From an uncultured Clostridium sp. (GTDB taxonomy: Bacteria; Bacillota; Clostridia; Lachnospirales; Lachnospiraceae), in the NCBI GenBank assembly GCA_934438135.1, contig CAKSBP010000002.1, positions 1 to 64,000 on the forward strand: DNA of 64,000 nt, written 5' to 3'. The translations under genes and the position numbers were made by a program. Positions 1 to 8,117 of the stretch are shown here, piece after piece (the stretch's first letter is position 1; the number at the start of each line of letters is the position of its first letter). The notes beneath the pieces are model-generated. The model was not told the origin of the DNA. It made no database searches and saw only the letters and a list, made by a program, of their open reading frames with translations.

Positions 1-62
1 AGAGGTGGAAGTGCAGTAATGCATGGAGCTGACTGTTACTAATAGGTCGAGGGCTTAATCAA
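1..62 (+). rRNA. 23S ribosomal RNA, 3' end (partial)
   Basis: The first bases match the conserved 3' end of bacterial 23S rRNA, with the TACTAATAGGTCGAGG block followed by a GCTTAA tail. The gene enters from the left edge, so only its last 60 or so bases are seen. The exact 3' end is approximate because it depends on RNase processing. A GC hairpin with a T run follows at about 118, and no 5S gene lies between this end and pduL. Confidence 0.93.
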
Positions 63-117
63 AGGGAAACGGATGAAGCTTTCAGTGTGTGGTTTTGAAG
101 GTATGGAGATACAGGAA

Positions 118-139
118 GCAGCCGAAAGGCTGTTTTTTT
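118..139 (+). terminator. Intrinsic terminator of the rRNA operon
   Basis: A GCAGCC/GGCTGT stem with a GAAA tetraloop is followed directly by seven T residues. It sits about 55 bases after the 23S end and closes the rRNA transcript. Confidence 0.85.
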
Positions 140-304
140 GTTGTTTAAAAATTAAAAAATTATAATGTTCATTTTTTGCCATGACAGATATGGAATAGAA
201 TAAGTTGATTTACATAATATAATAAAGAAAACAAAATCGAAATATGTCGTTAAAGTAAAAAAATGGAGTTGGCAGACGAAAAATGGTGGAAAAGTGAATC
301 CCAG

Positions 305-365
305 TGTGATATATGACACAAAGGATGTGGAAGCGTTATTTAGTTGAGTATTTTGCTCATTTAAA
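305..365. promoter_or_regulatory. Two imperfect inverted repeats upstream of pduL
   Basis: The 345-base gap between the rRNA and pduL holds the rRNA terminator, A/T-rich DNA without a convincing promoter pair, and two dyads. One is TGTGATATATGACACA at 305-320. The other has arms at 339-348 and 356-365 that match at 8 of 10 positions. They could be operators, but no regulator is identified. A TATAAT at 218-223 has no good -35 partner. Confidence 0.25.
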
Positions 366-407
366 TAAATAACACACAGAAAAGCACGACTAGGAAGGAG
401 ACTTAAT

Positions 408-1025
408 ATGGCAGACCGTATCGACATTATGTTTGAAGAGGTAAGTAATGACGCAGTCGTTGAAGTAGAAGCATCTGGAAGACATATTCATCTTTGTCAG
501 AAGGATTTAGAGGCTCTCTTTGGTGAAGGATATGAACTGACACCAATTAAGGATTTATCCCAGCCAGGACAGTATGCTTGTAAGGAGAGAGTTACTATTA
601 GTGGACCGAAAGGTTCATTAAACAACGTGATTGTGTTAGGACCGGTCAGACCAGAATCTCAGGTAGAAGTATCTATGACAGATGCCAATGTACTTGGAAT
701 TAAGGCACCAGTGAGGATGAGTGGAGATATTAAAGGAACACCAGGAGTGACTGTATCCAATGGAGATAGGTCCATTACACTGGATGAAGGGTTGATTGTT
801 GCACAGCGTCATCTTCATATTACTCCAGAAGATGCGGAAAGATTTCATGTTAACGATGGTCAGGTCATTAAGGTCAAGGTATGTGGGGAGAAAGACAGGG
901 CATTGATTTTTGACGATTTAGTAGTAAGGGTCAATAAAAACTTCCGAACCTATATTCATATTGATTACGACGAAGCAAACGCGTGTGGATTCGTAAAAGG
1001 AATGAAAGGTGTGCTTTTTCAGTAA
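408..1025 (+). CDS. pduL: PduL-type phosphate acyltransferase (phosphotransacylase)
   Basis: This 205-residue protein belongs to the PduL/PTAC family, which interconverts acyl-CoA and acyl phosphate and in anaerobes commonly acts on acetyl-CoA or propionyl-CoA. Both metal-binding histidine motifs of the family are visible: RHIH at residues 25-28 and RHLH at 134-137. The length is that of the housekeeping form. No microcompartment genes are nearby, so an encapsulated role is not supported, and the first 20 residues are acidic rather than a clear encapsulation peptide. The start is set by AAGGAG a few bases upstream. It stands alone between the rRNA operon and a convergent operon. Substrate preference cannot be read from the sequence. 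Confidence 0.9.
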   Translation: MADRIDIMFEEVSNDAVVEVEASGRHIHLCQKDLEALFGEGYELTPIKDLSQPGQYACKERVTISGPKGSLNNVIVLGPVRPESQVEVSMTDANVLGIKAPVRMSGDIKGTPGVTVSNGDRSITLDEGLIVAQRHLHITPEDAERFHVNDGQVIKVKVCGEKDRALIFDDLVVRVNKNFRTYIHIDYDEANACGFVKGMKGVLFQ

Positions 1026-1048
1026 CTGTTTTATAAGAACAGAAATGG

Positions 1049-1073
1049 AGGCTGGCAGAATTTCTGCCAGCCT
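1049..1073. terminator. Convergent terminator between pduL and the DUF4364 gene
   Basis: A perfect 10-bp stem (AGGCTGGCAG and its complement) around an AATTT loop lies between two convergent genes. Neither side has a strong T run, so termination here is inferred mainly from position and stem strength. Confidence 0.6.
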
Positions 1074-1097
1074 TCAACTATTATTTCCATCTGTGAA

Positions 1098-1619
1098 TTA
1101 ATCCGTCATAAGGGTTTTAATCAGATATGCATAGATATCCTGACTATTTTCCTTCCAGTTATTACAAATTGTTTTTGCCTCATCTTCTGTCGAAACGGTA
1201 AGGTTTACTTCAATTATTTTTGAGCCTTGTTCTTTCACGTAGCAGTTTGCTACAAATTCATCTTTTTTCCGTTCAAAGTAGTTCGAAAGAATCGATACTT
1301 CTTCACGTAGCTTGTATTTATTGTCCTTCAGGTAAGCATTAATATCATTGATAATCGCATCGGAAATATCAGAGCTGAAGAAATGAATGGTTTGCTGGCC
1401 GGCTTGAGTAATCCGATAGTAAGAACTGTTTCGGATCGTTTCTGAAGTAATAAGACCGGAAGATTTCATTTCCGATATTGCTTGTTGAACATTAAAATAA
1501 TTTGTGTAATCCTTTTCCAAAATAAAGTCAGTTATTTGCGCATTTGTCAAAGGAAAATCTAATTTATTCAACATATATAAAATAATTAATTTGTATAGTG
1601 TTAATGCATCAGATTCCAA
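1098..1619 (-). CDS. DUF4364 family winged-helix-like protein
   Basis: This 173-residue protein matches the DUF4364 family as I know it from Clostridia. The N-terminal 70 residues look like a winged helix-turn-helix, with the stretch LTNAQITDFI followed by a helix containing QQAISEMKSSGLI. The C-terminal half is a mixed alpha/beta domain of unknown role. The start is a TTG at 1619 preceded by AAGGAGAGG, which also gives the usual family N-terminus. It is the last gene of a leftward operon, 15 bases after the radical SAM gene. A regulatory role is inferred from the fold and no target is known. Confidence 0.75.
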   Translation of the reverse strand: MESDALTLYKLIILYMLNKLDFPLTNAQITDFILEKDYTNYFNVQQAISEMKSSGLITSETIRNSSYYRITQAGQQTIHFFSSDISDAIINDINAYLKDNKYKLREEVSILSNYFERKKDEFVANCYVKEQGSKIIEVNLTVSTEDEAKTICNNWKENSQDIYAYLIKTLMTD

Positions 1620-1634
1620 AATTCCTCTCCTTTC

Positions 1635-2561
1635 CTAGTGCGTCTTATAAAGTCTTCCCTGCCAGGTGCTGCGGCGGGAGAGTTCACTATTTATAAGATT
1701 CATAACTTCACGTTTCTTTTGGCTCCATAATGGAGCAATTAATAAGTTTTTAGGACCATCGCCTGTAATCCTGTGAACCACAATATTAGGTGGAAGAATC
1801 TCAAGGCATGCAATCACAAGATCAACGTATTCGTCCATGGATAAAATATGAAAATCATTTACGTAAGCAGCAAGATCAGTACCCTTTAGCACATGTAAAA
1901 GCTGAAGTTTGATTCCCTGAATCGGCAGACTGCTCACAAAGCGGACGCTTTCCAGCATATTTTCTCTTGTTTCATAAGGAAGTCCTAAAATAATATGGAC
2001 AATACAATCTATATTTCTTATGGACAGTTTTTCGACTGCATCACAGAAAATCTCCAGAGGATAACCTCGGCGGATAAAATCTGCTGTTTTTTGGTGAATA
2101 GTCTGTAAACCTAATTCTATCCAGACTGGTTTGATTTTATTTAATTCTTCTAACAGAGCAAGTACATGATCATCCAGACAGTCAGGTCTTGTGGCAATGG
2201 AAAGTCCGACGATGGAAGGATGCATAATTGCTTCTGTAAATAATTTTCTCAGATAATTAACTGGTGCATAAGTATTAGTAAATGCCTGAAAATATGCAAT
2301 GAATTTACTGCCAACAGACTTCCTTTGGGAGAGTTCCAATATCGCTTCATCGATTTGGTCACTGACAGATTTTCTGATAGGAGCTGCGAAGTCTCCAGAC
2401 CCTCCAGCACTGCAGAATATACAGCCTCCAGTGGCAATTTTACCATCCCGATTTGGGCAGGTCATGCCGCCATTTAATGATACTTTATAAACTTTTTCTC
2501 CGTACTTATGTTTTAAGTAATAATCTAGAGAATAATACCTTTTTTCATTCCATGTCATCAT
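1635..2561 (-). CDS. TIGR01212 family radical SAM protein (YtqA-like)
   Basis: The protein is 308 residues long and belongs to the TIGR01212 radical SAM family, which includes B. subtilis YtqA. The cluster-binding cysteines are Cys35, Cys47 and Cys50, in the unusual spacing CX11CX2C instead of the classic CX3CX2C. This spacing, shared with Elp3-like and TIGR01212 proteins, is the main diagnostic. The remainder has the expected TIM-barrel pattern, including a GLQT motif. The natural substrate is not established. It lies 37 bases downstream of the malic enzyme gene and is probably co-transcribed with it. Two adjacent ATG codons (2561 and 2558) are possible starts. Confidence 0.85.
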   Translation of the reverse strand: MMTWNEKRYYSLDYYLKHKYGEKVYKVSLNGGMTCPNRDGKIATGGCIFCSAGGSGDFAAPIRKSVSDQIDEAILELSQRKSVGSKFIAYFQAFTNTYAPVNYLRKLFTEAIMHPSIVGLSIATRPDCLDDHVLALLEELNKIKPVWIELGLQTIHQKTADFIRRGYPLEIFCDAVEKLSIRNIDCIVHIILGLPYETRENMLESVRFVSSLPIQGIKLQLLHVLKGTDLAAYVNDFHILSMDEYVDLVIACLEILPPNIVVHRITGDGPKNLLIAPLWSQKKREVMNLINSELSRRSTWQGRLYKTH

Positions 2562-2598
2562 AATATTGTCTAAACCCTTCTGATATAGTATAATATTG

Positions 2599-3747
2599 TT
2601 ACTTGATATGTTCTTTGACAGCCTGGCTGACTACTTTTGATACTCTAGGATCAAATGGTTCTGGCAATATGTTGTTTTCGTTGAGTTCATCCTCTGGAAT
2701 TAAACCAGCAATTGCATGGGCAGCAGCAAGCTTCATTTCTTCAGTGATTTGTTTTGCACGGCCTTCCAGAGCACCTTTAAAGATTCCTGGAAATGCTACT
2801 ACATTGTTTACCTGGTTAGGAAAATCGGAACGACCTGTTCCAACAACTTTTGCACCAGCAGCTTTTGCAACGTCTGGCATAATTTCAGGAACTGGATTTG
2901 CCATAGCAAAAAGAATAGCATCTTTATTCATAGATGCAACCATTTCTTTGGAAACGATATTTGGTGCGGAAACACCTACGAAAATATCAGCACCAACGAG
3001 GGCATCTTTTAAAAGGCCTGTTTCATTGGACAGATTAGTATATTTCATCATGTCTTGTTGCATCCAGTTCAGATTTGGTGTATCTTTAGAAAGGATACCC
3101 GATTTGTCACACATAATAACGTTTTTGAAACCATATGTTAATAATAATTTTGTGATGGCAATACCGGCTGAGCCAGCACCATTCACAACAACACGACAAG
3201 ATTCTTTAGTTTTATTTACAACTTTAAGAGCATTTATAATTCCAGCAAGCACAACGATGGCGGTACCATGCTGATCATCGTGGAATACCGGAATGTCTAA
3301 AACTTTTTTTAAACGTTCCTCAATTTCGAAACATCTAGGAGCAGAAATGTCTTCCAGATTGATACCACCGAAAGCAGGAGCGATGTTAATTACCGTTTTG
3401 ATAATTTCTTCTGTGTCCTGCGTATCAAGGCAGATTGGAAAGGCATTTACGCCACCGAATTCTTTGAAGAGAACAGCTTTCCCTTCCATTACAGGCATTG
3501 CAGCATATGGTCCGATATTACCAAGTCCGAGAACGGCACTTCCGTCGGAGACAACAGCAACTGTATTGGATTTGATGGTATACTTATAAGCTGCTTCCTG
3601 GTCTTTGGCAATCACTTTACATGGTTCTGCAACGCCAGGTGTATAGGCAATGGCTAAATCCTCTCGAGATTTAACAGTACACTTAGGGGTGGTCTCGATT
3701 TTACCATTCCATTCTTCATGTAAGTTTAGTGCATTTTCATTTGTCAT
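2599..3747 (-). CDS. NAD(P)-dependent malic enzyme
   Basis: This enzyme (382 residues) oxidatively decarboxylates malate to pyruvate. Family signatures include AYTPGVAEPC near residue 34, SDGSAVLGLG near 67-76, the FHDDQHGTA motif that carries metal ligands, and an NGAGSAG dinucleotide-binding loop. The length fits the short bacterial class without the phosphotransacetylase domain found in MaeB. Cofactor preference is not certain, although the short clostridial forms are often NAD-dependent. It is the first gene of a leftward operon and has a promoter at 3798-3826. It links C4 acids to the pyruvate pool used by NifJ later in the window. Confidence 0.93.
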   Translation of the reverse strand: MTNENALNLHEEWNGKIETTPKCTVKSREDLAIAYTPGVAEPCKVIAKDQEAAYKYTIKSNTVAVVSDGSAVLGLGNIGPYAAMPVMEGKAVLFKEFGGVNAFPICLDTQDTEEIIKTVINIAPAFGGINLEDISAPRCFEIEERLKKVLDIPVFHDDQHGTAIVVLAGIINALKVVNKTKESCRVVVNGAGSAGIAITKLLLTYGFKNVIMCDKSGILSKDTPNLNWMQQDMMKYTNLSNETGLLKDALVGADIFVGVSAPNIVSKEMVASMNKDAILFAMANPVPEIMPDVAKAAGAKVVGTGRSDFPNQVNNVVAFPGIFKGALEGRAKQITEEMKLAAAHAIAGLIPEDELNENNILPEPFDPRVSKVVSQAVKEHIK

Positions 3748-3797
3748 AATGATTCCTCCATGTGCTAGTATTTGGAATAATACAATAACTATGCTTT

Positions 3798-3826
3798 ATA
3801 ATAACACTACAATTTGTGTAAATCAA
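3798..3826 (-). promoter_or_regulatory. Promoter of the malic enzyme operon
   Basis: Reading leftward, TTGATT (3826-3821) is separated by 17 bases from TATTAT (3803-3798). It lies about 50 bases before the start codon and diverges from the rho promoter. Confidence 0.65.
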
Positions 3827-3845
3827 GAAAATTTGAAGAGAGGGC

Positions 3846-3874
3846 TTTTCAAAAGGAAATTATTGGTGTATAAT
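3846..3874 (+). promoter_or_regulatory. Promoter of rho
   Basis: TTTTCA at 3846-3851, a 17-base spacer, and a perfect TATAAT at 3869-3874 lie about 90 bases before the rho start, leaving a short leader. Confidence 0.55.
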
Positions 3875-3961
3875 AATGAAATACATAAATACATCTTTTT
3901 ACATCTTTGATCTAAAACAAATCTGTTAGTAGTATCCGATATAAAAGAAGGAGTTAAATAT

Positions 3962-5527
3962 ATGAGTAGTATGTATGAAGGACTTTCTTTAGTTGAGCTG
4001 AAAAAGGCAGCTAAGGAAAAAGGCTTGAAAAATGTGTCCGTAATGAGAAAGCAGGAATTACTGGACAAGCTTATCTCGCTTGAAGAGAGCCAGAAAGAAG
4101 CAAAAAAAGAAGAAACAAAAGAAATTCATCAGGAAGAGTCAGCTGTCAGACAGCCTCATCGAATGATGGATAATAGAAAACAGCAGGAAGGCGTAAGAAG
4201 TGAGAGAAAGAAAATGGATATGAAAAAAACTCCTGTTGTAAAGGAAGATAGAAAAGAGGAAAACCGAAAAGAAATGTCTCATGTGCAGCGTGAGCATGTG
4301 AGAAAGGACGAGCATGTTAGAACGCAGGAAACAAGACGTGAGGATTTTAAGAGAGAAGAGTCACGAGGAAATGGTATCCCTACGGAGATCGAACAGTTAG
4401 ATAGTGGTGAGACTAAAGAAGGAATTTTGGAAGTACTTCCAGACGGTTATGGTTTCATTCGTTGTGATAATTACCTTCCAGGTGAAAATGATGTATATGT
4501 ATCCCCAGCACAGATTCGTCGGTTCAATTTAAAAACAGGTGATATTGTAGTCGGAAATACAAGAATCAAGAATCAAAATGAAAAATTTAGTGCATTATTA
4601 TATGTAAAGAGTGTAAACGGTTTTCATCCAACAGAGGCAATGCGTCGTAAGAAATTTGAGGATTTAACACCGATTTTTCCAAATGAAAGAATTCATCTGG
4701 AATATCCAGGTGGTGGTGTAGGTCTTCGTATGGTGGATTTAATTAGTCCAATTGGAAAAGGTCAGAGAGGTATGATTGTTTCACAGCCAAAAGCAGGTAA
4801 AACTACCTTATTAAAGCAGGTTGCCAGAGCAATTACAAGAAACCACCCAGAGATGAATCTGTTAATCCTTTTAATAGACGAACGTCCAGAAGAAGTTACC
4901 GATATCAAAGAATCTATCGAAGGAAAAAACGTAGAGGTGATTTACTCCACATTTGATGAACTTCCAGAGAACCATAAACGGGTTTCTGAAATGGTAATTG
5001 AAAGAGCACGTCGTTTGGTAGAGCATAAGAAAGATGTTGTTATTTTATTAGATAGTATTACAAGACTTGCGAGAGCTTATAATTTAACGGTTCAGGCAAG
5101 CGGCCGTACACTTTCCGGTGGTCTTGATCCAGCAGCTCTTTATATGCCAAAGAAATTCTTTGGTGCTGCCAGAAACATGCGTGAGGGTGGAAGCCTGACT
5201 ATTCTTGCAACGGCATTGGTTGATACAGGAAGCCGTATGGATGATGTGGTATTTGAGGAATTTAAAGGAACTGGTAACATGGAGCTTGTCCTGGATCGTA
5301 ATTTATCCGAGCGAAGAATTTTCCCAGCAATTGATTTACCAAAGTCCAGTACAAGACGAGAGGATCTTCTGCTGAATCAAAATGAATTAGAGGCTTCTTA
5401 TTTGATGAGGAAGGCGCTTAATAGTATGCGCTCAGATGATGCAGTAGAAAAAATCATTGATTTATTTGTTAAAACAAAAAATAATAATGAGTTTATTGAG
5501 TTGATAAAGAAAATTAAGTTGATATAA
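3962..5527 (+). CDS. rho: Transcription termination factor Rho with a charged N-terminal insertion
   Basis: Rho is the hexameric RNA-dependent ATPase that ends transcription of untranslated RNA. This 521-residue copy has an N-terminal Rho_N helix bundle (about residues 1-40), then about 95 residues rich in Lys, Glu and Arg with no predicted fold. These are followed by the RNA-binding cold-shock-like domain (about 140-215) and the RecA-type motor. The Walker A motif, with K280 and T281, and a Walker B stretch VVILLDS are intact. E. coli Rho is about 419 residues, so the extra length is the charged insertion. AGAAGGAG precedes the ATG. The gene is followed by rpmE, which has its own promoter. 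Confidence 0.97.
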   Translation: MSSMYEGLSLVELKKAAKEKGLKNVSVMRKQELLDKLISLEESQKEAKKEETKEIHQEESAVRQPHRMMDNRKQQEGVRSERKKMDMKKTPVVKEDRKEENRKEMSHVQREHVRKDEHVRTQETRREDFKREESRGNGIPTEIEQLDSGETKEGILEVLPDGYGFIRCDNYLPGENDVYVSPAQIRRFNLKTGDIVVGNTRIKNQNEKFSALLYVKSVNGFHPTEAMRRKKFEDLTPIFPNERIHLEYPGGGVGLRMVDLISPIGKGQRGMIVSQPKAGKTTLLKQVARAITRNHPEMNLLILLIDERPEEVTDIKESIEGKNVEVIYSTFDELPENHKRVSEMVIERARRLVEHKKDVVILLDSITRLARAYNLTVQASGRTLSGGLDPAALYMPKKFFGAARNMREGGSLTILATALVDTGSRMDDVVFEEFKGTGNMELVLDRNLSERRIFPAIDLPKSSTRREDLLLNQNELEASYLMRKALNSMRSDDAVEKIIDLFVKTKNNNEFIELIKKIKLI

Positions 5528-5534
5528 ATGATAC

Positions 5535-5563
5535 TTGCATATCAAAATCAGCTATGCTATAAT
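5535..5563 (+). promoter_or_regulatory. Promoter of rpmE
   Basis: TTGCAT, a 17-base spacer and a perfect TATAAT with a TG extension (TGCTATAAT) start just after the rho stop codon. The predicted transcript begins near 5570, about 80 bases before rpmE. Confidence 0.85.
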
Positions 5564-5569
5564 AAAAAG

Positions 5570-5651
5570 GCTTTATGTATGATGTCAGAGTGTGACATCA
5601 TATTGATTTTAGATCGGTTGGAACCGATTAATAATATGAAGAGGTGAAATC
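5570..5651 (+). promoter_or_regulatory. Structured rpmE leader, candidate L31 ribosomal-protein leader
   Basis: The short 5' leader of rpmE contains two consecutive hairpins. The first has 9-bp arms ATGATGTCA/TGACATCAT around GAGTG (about 5579-5601). The second has ATCGGT/ACCGAT around TGGA (5613-5628). L31 autoregulatory leaders are known in Firmicutes, and the size and position fit. The match to that RNA family is inferred, not tested. Confidence 0.5.
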
Positions 5652-5855
5652 ATGAGAGAAGGAATACATCCAAATTACTATCAGGCAAAAGTAACATGTA
5701 ACTGCGGAAATGAATTTGTAACAGGTTCAACAAAGGAAGATATCCACGTTGAAATTTGTTCTAAATGTCATCCATTCTACACAGGACAGCAGAAAGCTGC
5801 TACAGCTCGTGGTGCTATCGATAAGTTCAATCGTAGATATGGCTTAAAGAAATAA
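5652..5855 (+). CDS. rpmE: 50S ribosomal protein L31, zinc-binding (C+) type
   Basis: Ribosomal protein L31 sits at the central protuberance and helps bridge the subunits. This 67-residue copy carries the cysteines of the zinc-binding form: CNC near residue 16 and CSKC near residue 36. Such C+ copies are made under zinc sufficiency, whereas paralogs lacking the cysteines replace them under zinc limitation. No paralog is present in the window. GAGGTG precedes the ATG. It has its own promoter and leader, and a terminator follows at 5867, so it is a single-gene unit. Confidence 0.97.
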   Translation: MREGIHPNYYQAKVTCNCGNEFVTGSTKEDIHVEICSKCHPFYTGQQKAATARGAIDKFNRRYGLKK

Positions 5856-5866
5856 ATGATTAAATT

Positions 5867-5899
5867 CAGGTTGAGGTTGTTTAATCTCAGCCTGTTTTC
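5867..5899 (+). terminator. Terminator of rpmE
   Basis: A 9-bp stem (CAGGTTGAG/CTCAGCCTG, one G-U pair) with a 10-base loop is followed by TTTTCTT, 11 bases after the stop codon. Confidence 0.8.
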
Positions 5900-5945
5900 T
5901 TATGGTTAATTAAATATATATTAAATAGAAAAAATGAATTGGGAA

Positions 5946-5967
5946 GCCTCATCAGAGGATTTTTTTA
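5946..5967 (+). terminator. Possible short terminator or attenuator before yqhQ
   Basis: A 4-bp CCTC/GAGG stem with an ATCA loop is followed by seven T residues just ahead of the yqhQ operon. The stem is short, so this could be a weak second terminator of rpmE. Confidence 0.35.
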
Positions 5968-6012
5968 TACATGAAGGGAATTTAATCTTTTATCATGGAG
6001 GCAGATAGAAGG

Positions 6013-7254
6013 ATGAAAACATCTGGAATTGGCGGACAGGCAGTTATGGAAGGTGTAATGATGAAGAATGGCAAGGACTATGCCATTGCAGTCAGAAAGC
6101 CTGATGGCCAGATTGAAATAAAAAAAGACGTATATGAAAGCATAATCACAAAGCATGGAATTTTAAGACTTCCAATTATTCGAGGAATGGTTGTTTTTGT
6201 GGAATCTATGGTGGTTGGAATGAAGGCACTTACGTATTCTTCTGAGTTTTATGAGGAAGAAGAGGAAACGGGAGAGTCTAAGGTAGATGTGTGGTTTCAG
6301 AAGGTTTTTAAGGATAAGACAGATGCGGTTTTAATGGGATTTACAATTGTTATGGCGATCCTGATGGCAGCAGTGCTGTTTATTTTTGTACCTTTTGTTG
6401 CAGCAAATTTGTTTAGTTTATATATTGAATCTTCAGTTCTGCTGTCATTATGTGAGGGGTTGTTCAGGCTTGCAGTATTTTTAGCATATGTACTGCTGAT
6501 TTCGCAGATGAAAGATATTAAGCGGGTATTTATGTACCATGGGGCGGAACATAAGAGTATTAACTGTATTGAACATGGATATGAATTGACTGTAGAAAAT
6601 GTAAGAAGGCAGTCTAAGGAGCATAAACGCTGCGGAACTAGTTTTCTTGTATATGTGATGTTAATCAGTATTGTGTTTTTTACGGTTATCCGTGTGAATG
6701 ACAGACTGCTTCAGCTTATATTAAGAATTATTCTGATTCCTGTCATTGCAGGTGTTTCCTATGAATTCATCCGTTTTGCAGGAAAAAGCAGTTCAAAGAT
6801 CATGAATGTCCTTTCAAAGCCAGGAATGTGGGTTCAGGGAATGACTACAAGGGAACCGGATGATCATATGATCGAAGTGGCAATCCAGTCAGTAGAAGCA
6901 GTATTTGACTGGAAGGCATTTCTGGAGAAGGAGTTTCCGGGCGGAGAGGAAAAGCAAGAGCCGGAAGAAATGCTGGAAGCAGCTGCACTGGAGCAGAAAA
7001 AAGAAACTGCTTTGGAAGATGACGAAGACGATGATGAATATTATGAAGATGTGGATGACTTCGATATCGAGGAATGGGATGGAGAAGAAGACATTTCGGA
7101 ACGGGGCCATGAAGAAGCGAAGTATAACGTTATTGACGAAAAGAAGGATTTCTGTGGATACAGTGAAGCAAAGCCGGATGACATCGAGGAAGATGAGGAT
7201 GACGAGGTGTTGAAGGCGTTAGATGAGTATTTTGAAAATGAGGAAGAGAGATAA
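6013..7254 (+). CDS. yqhQ: YqhQ-like DUF1385 membrane protein with an acidic tail
   Basis: The family is DUF1385, of unknown function and found next to prmC and prfA in many Firmicutes. The N-terminal GGQAVMEGVMM motif and a central YHGAEHKSI motif are typical, and three or four hydrophobic segments lie between about residues 100 and 250. The final 110 residues are extremely acidic (runs of Glu and Asp) and look disordered. The start at 6013 is preferred over an in-frame ATG at 5995 because GGAGG at 5997-6001 lies ahead of it and the family begins near MKTSGIGGQ. That gives 413 residues. It overlaps prmC by one base (TAATG), so translation is probably coupled. Confidence 0.85.
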   Translation: MKTSGIGGQAVMEGVMMKNGKDYAIAVRKPDGQIEIKKDVYESIITKHGILRLPIIRGMVVFVESMVVGMKALTYSSEFYEEEEETGESKVDVWFQKVFKDKTDAVLMGFTIVMAILMAAVLFIFVPFVAANLFSLYIESSVLLSLCEGLFRLAVFLAYVLLISQMKDIKRVFMYHGAEHKSINCIEHGYELTVENVRRQSKEHKRCGTSFLVYVMLISIVFFTVIRVNDRLLQLILRIILIPVIAGVSYEFIRFAGKSSSKIMNVLSKPGMWVQGMTTREPDDHMIEVAIQSVEAVFDWKAFLEKEFPGGEEKQEPEEMLEAAALEQKKETALEDDEDDDEYYEDVDDFDIEEWDGEEDISERGHEEAKYNVIDEKKDFCGYSEAKPDDIEEDEDDEVLKALDEYFENEEER

Positions 7255-8102
7255 TGGAGTCACGTAAAAGGATGACTAGAGAACAGCTTTATGAGGACGG
7301 CATATCGAAGCTTAATCAACAGGAAATTGCAGAGGCAAAGCTGGATGCGTGGTATTTGTTTTCTCATGTAACTGGACTTTCCAGAGTAGATTATATGCTT
7401 CATAAGAGTGAGCCTGTTACGGAAGAACAAGAAGAAAACTTTGAAAAGATGATTGCAAAGAGAGAATCCCATTATCCACTTCAATATATTATCGGAAAGC
7501 AGGAATTTATGGGACTCGAATTCGCTGTAAATGAGAATGTCTTAATTCCAAGACAGGATACGGAAGTTCTGGTGGAAGAAGTATTAAAGGTTTCTGAGGG
7601 AAAGAAAGTGCTTGATATGTGTACTGGTTCAGGCTGTATTATTATTAGTCTCGCAAGTCTTTCCAGACTGTCAGGAGCATCTGCTGTGGATATTTCTGAC
7701 GGTGCATTAGAAGTTGCGAAAGAGAACAGCAAAAGGAATCAGGTTGAAATTAATTTTATAAAAAGTAATTTATTTGAAAATGTTTCAGATAAATATGATA
7801 TAATTGTGTCGAATCCGCCTTACATTGAGAGTAGGGTGGTTGAAACACTGATGCCGGAAGTGCGTCTGTATGAGCCAATGCTTGCACTGGATGGCAGAGA
7901 AGACGGCCTGTATTTTTACCGCCGCATTATATACCAGGCGAAAGAATATTTGAACCCAGGTGGAAGAATATTTTTTGAAATTGGATATGATCAGGGATAT
8001 AAGGTAAAGGAACTGTTAACGGAAGCAGGATTTCGGGATGTTTCGGTTATTAAGGATTTGGCCGGACTGGACAGAGTTGTAAGAGGAAGTTTAGAAGAGT
8101 AA
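7254..8102 (+). CDS. prmC: Peptide chain release factor N5-glutamine methyltransferase
   Basis: PrmC methylates the glutamine of the GGQ motif in class 1 release factors, using S-adenosylmethionine. The 282-residue protein has an N-terminal helical release-factor-binding domain, a SAM-binding loop (DMCTGSGCI), and the catalytic NPPY motif at residues 187-190. The next gene, 15 bases downstream, encodes its substrate, release factor 1, a widely conserved arrangement. The start ATG overlaps the yqhQ stop. Confidence 0.96.
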   Translation: MESRKRMTREQLYEDGISKLNQQEIAEAKLDAWYLFSHVTGLSRVDYMLHKSEPVTEEQEENFEKMIAKRESHYPLQYIIGKQEFMGLEFAVNENVLIPRQDTEVLVEEVLKVSEGKKVLDMCTGSGCIIISLASLSRLSGASAVDISDGALEVAKENSKRNQVEINFIKSNLFENVSDKYDIIVSNPPYIESRVVETLMPEVRLYEPMLALDGREDGLYFYRRIIYQAKEYLNPGGRIFFEIGYDQGYKVKELLTEAGFRDVSVIKDLAGLDRVVRGSLEE

Positions 8103-8117
8103 GAGGAGACATTTTTT

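Noticed and set aside
2603..3589. Long antisense reading frames opposite the malic enzyme gene
   Set aside because: They have no ribosome binding sites or family matches and mirror the codon pattern of the real gene.
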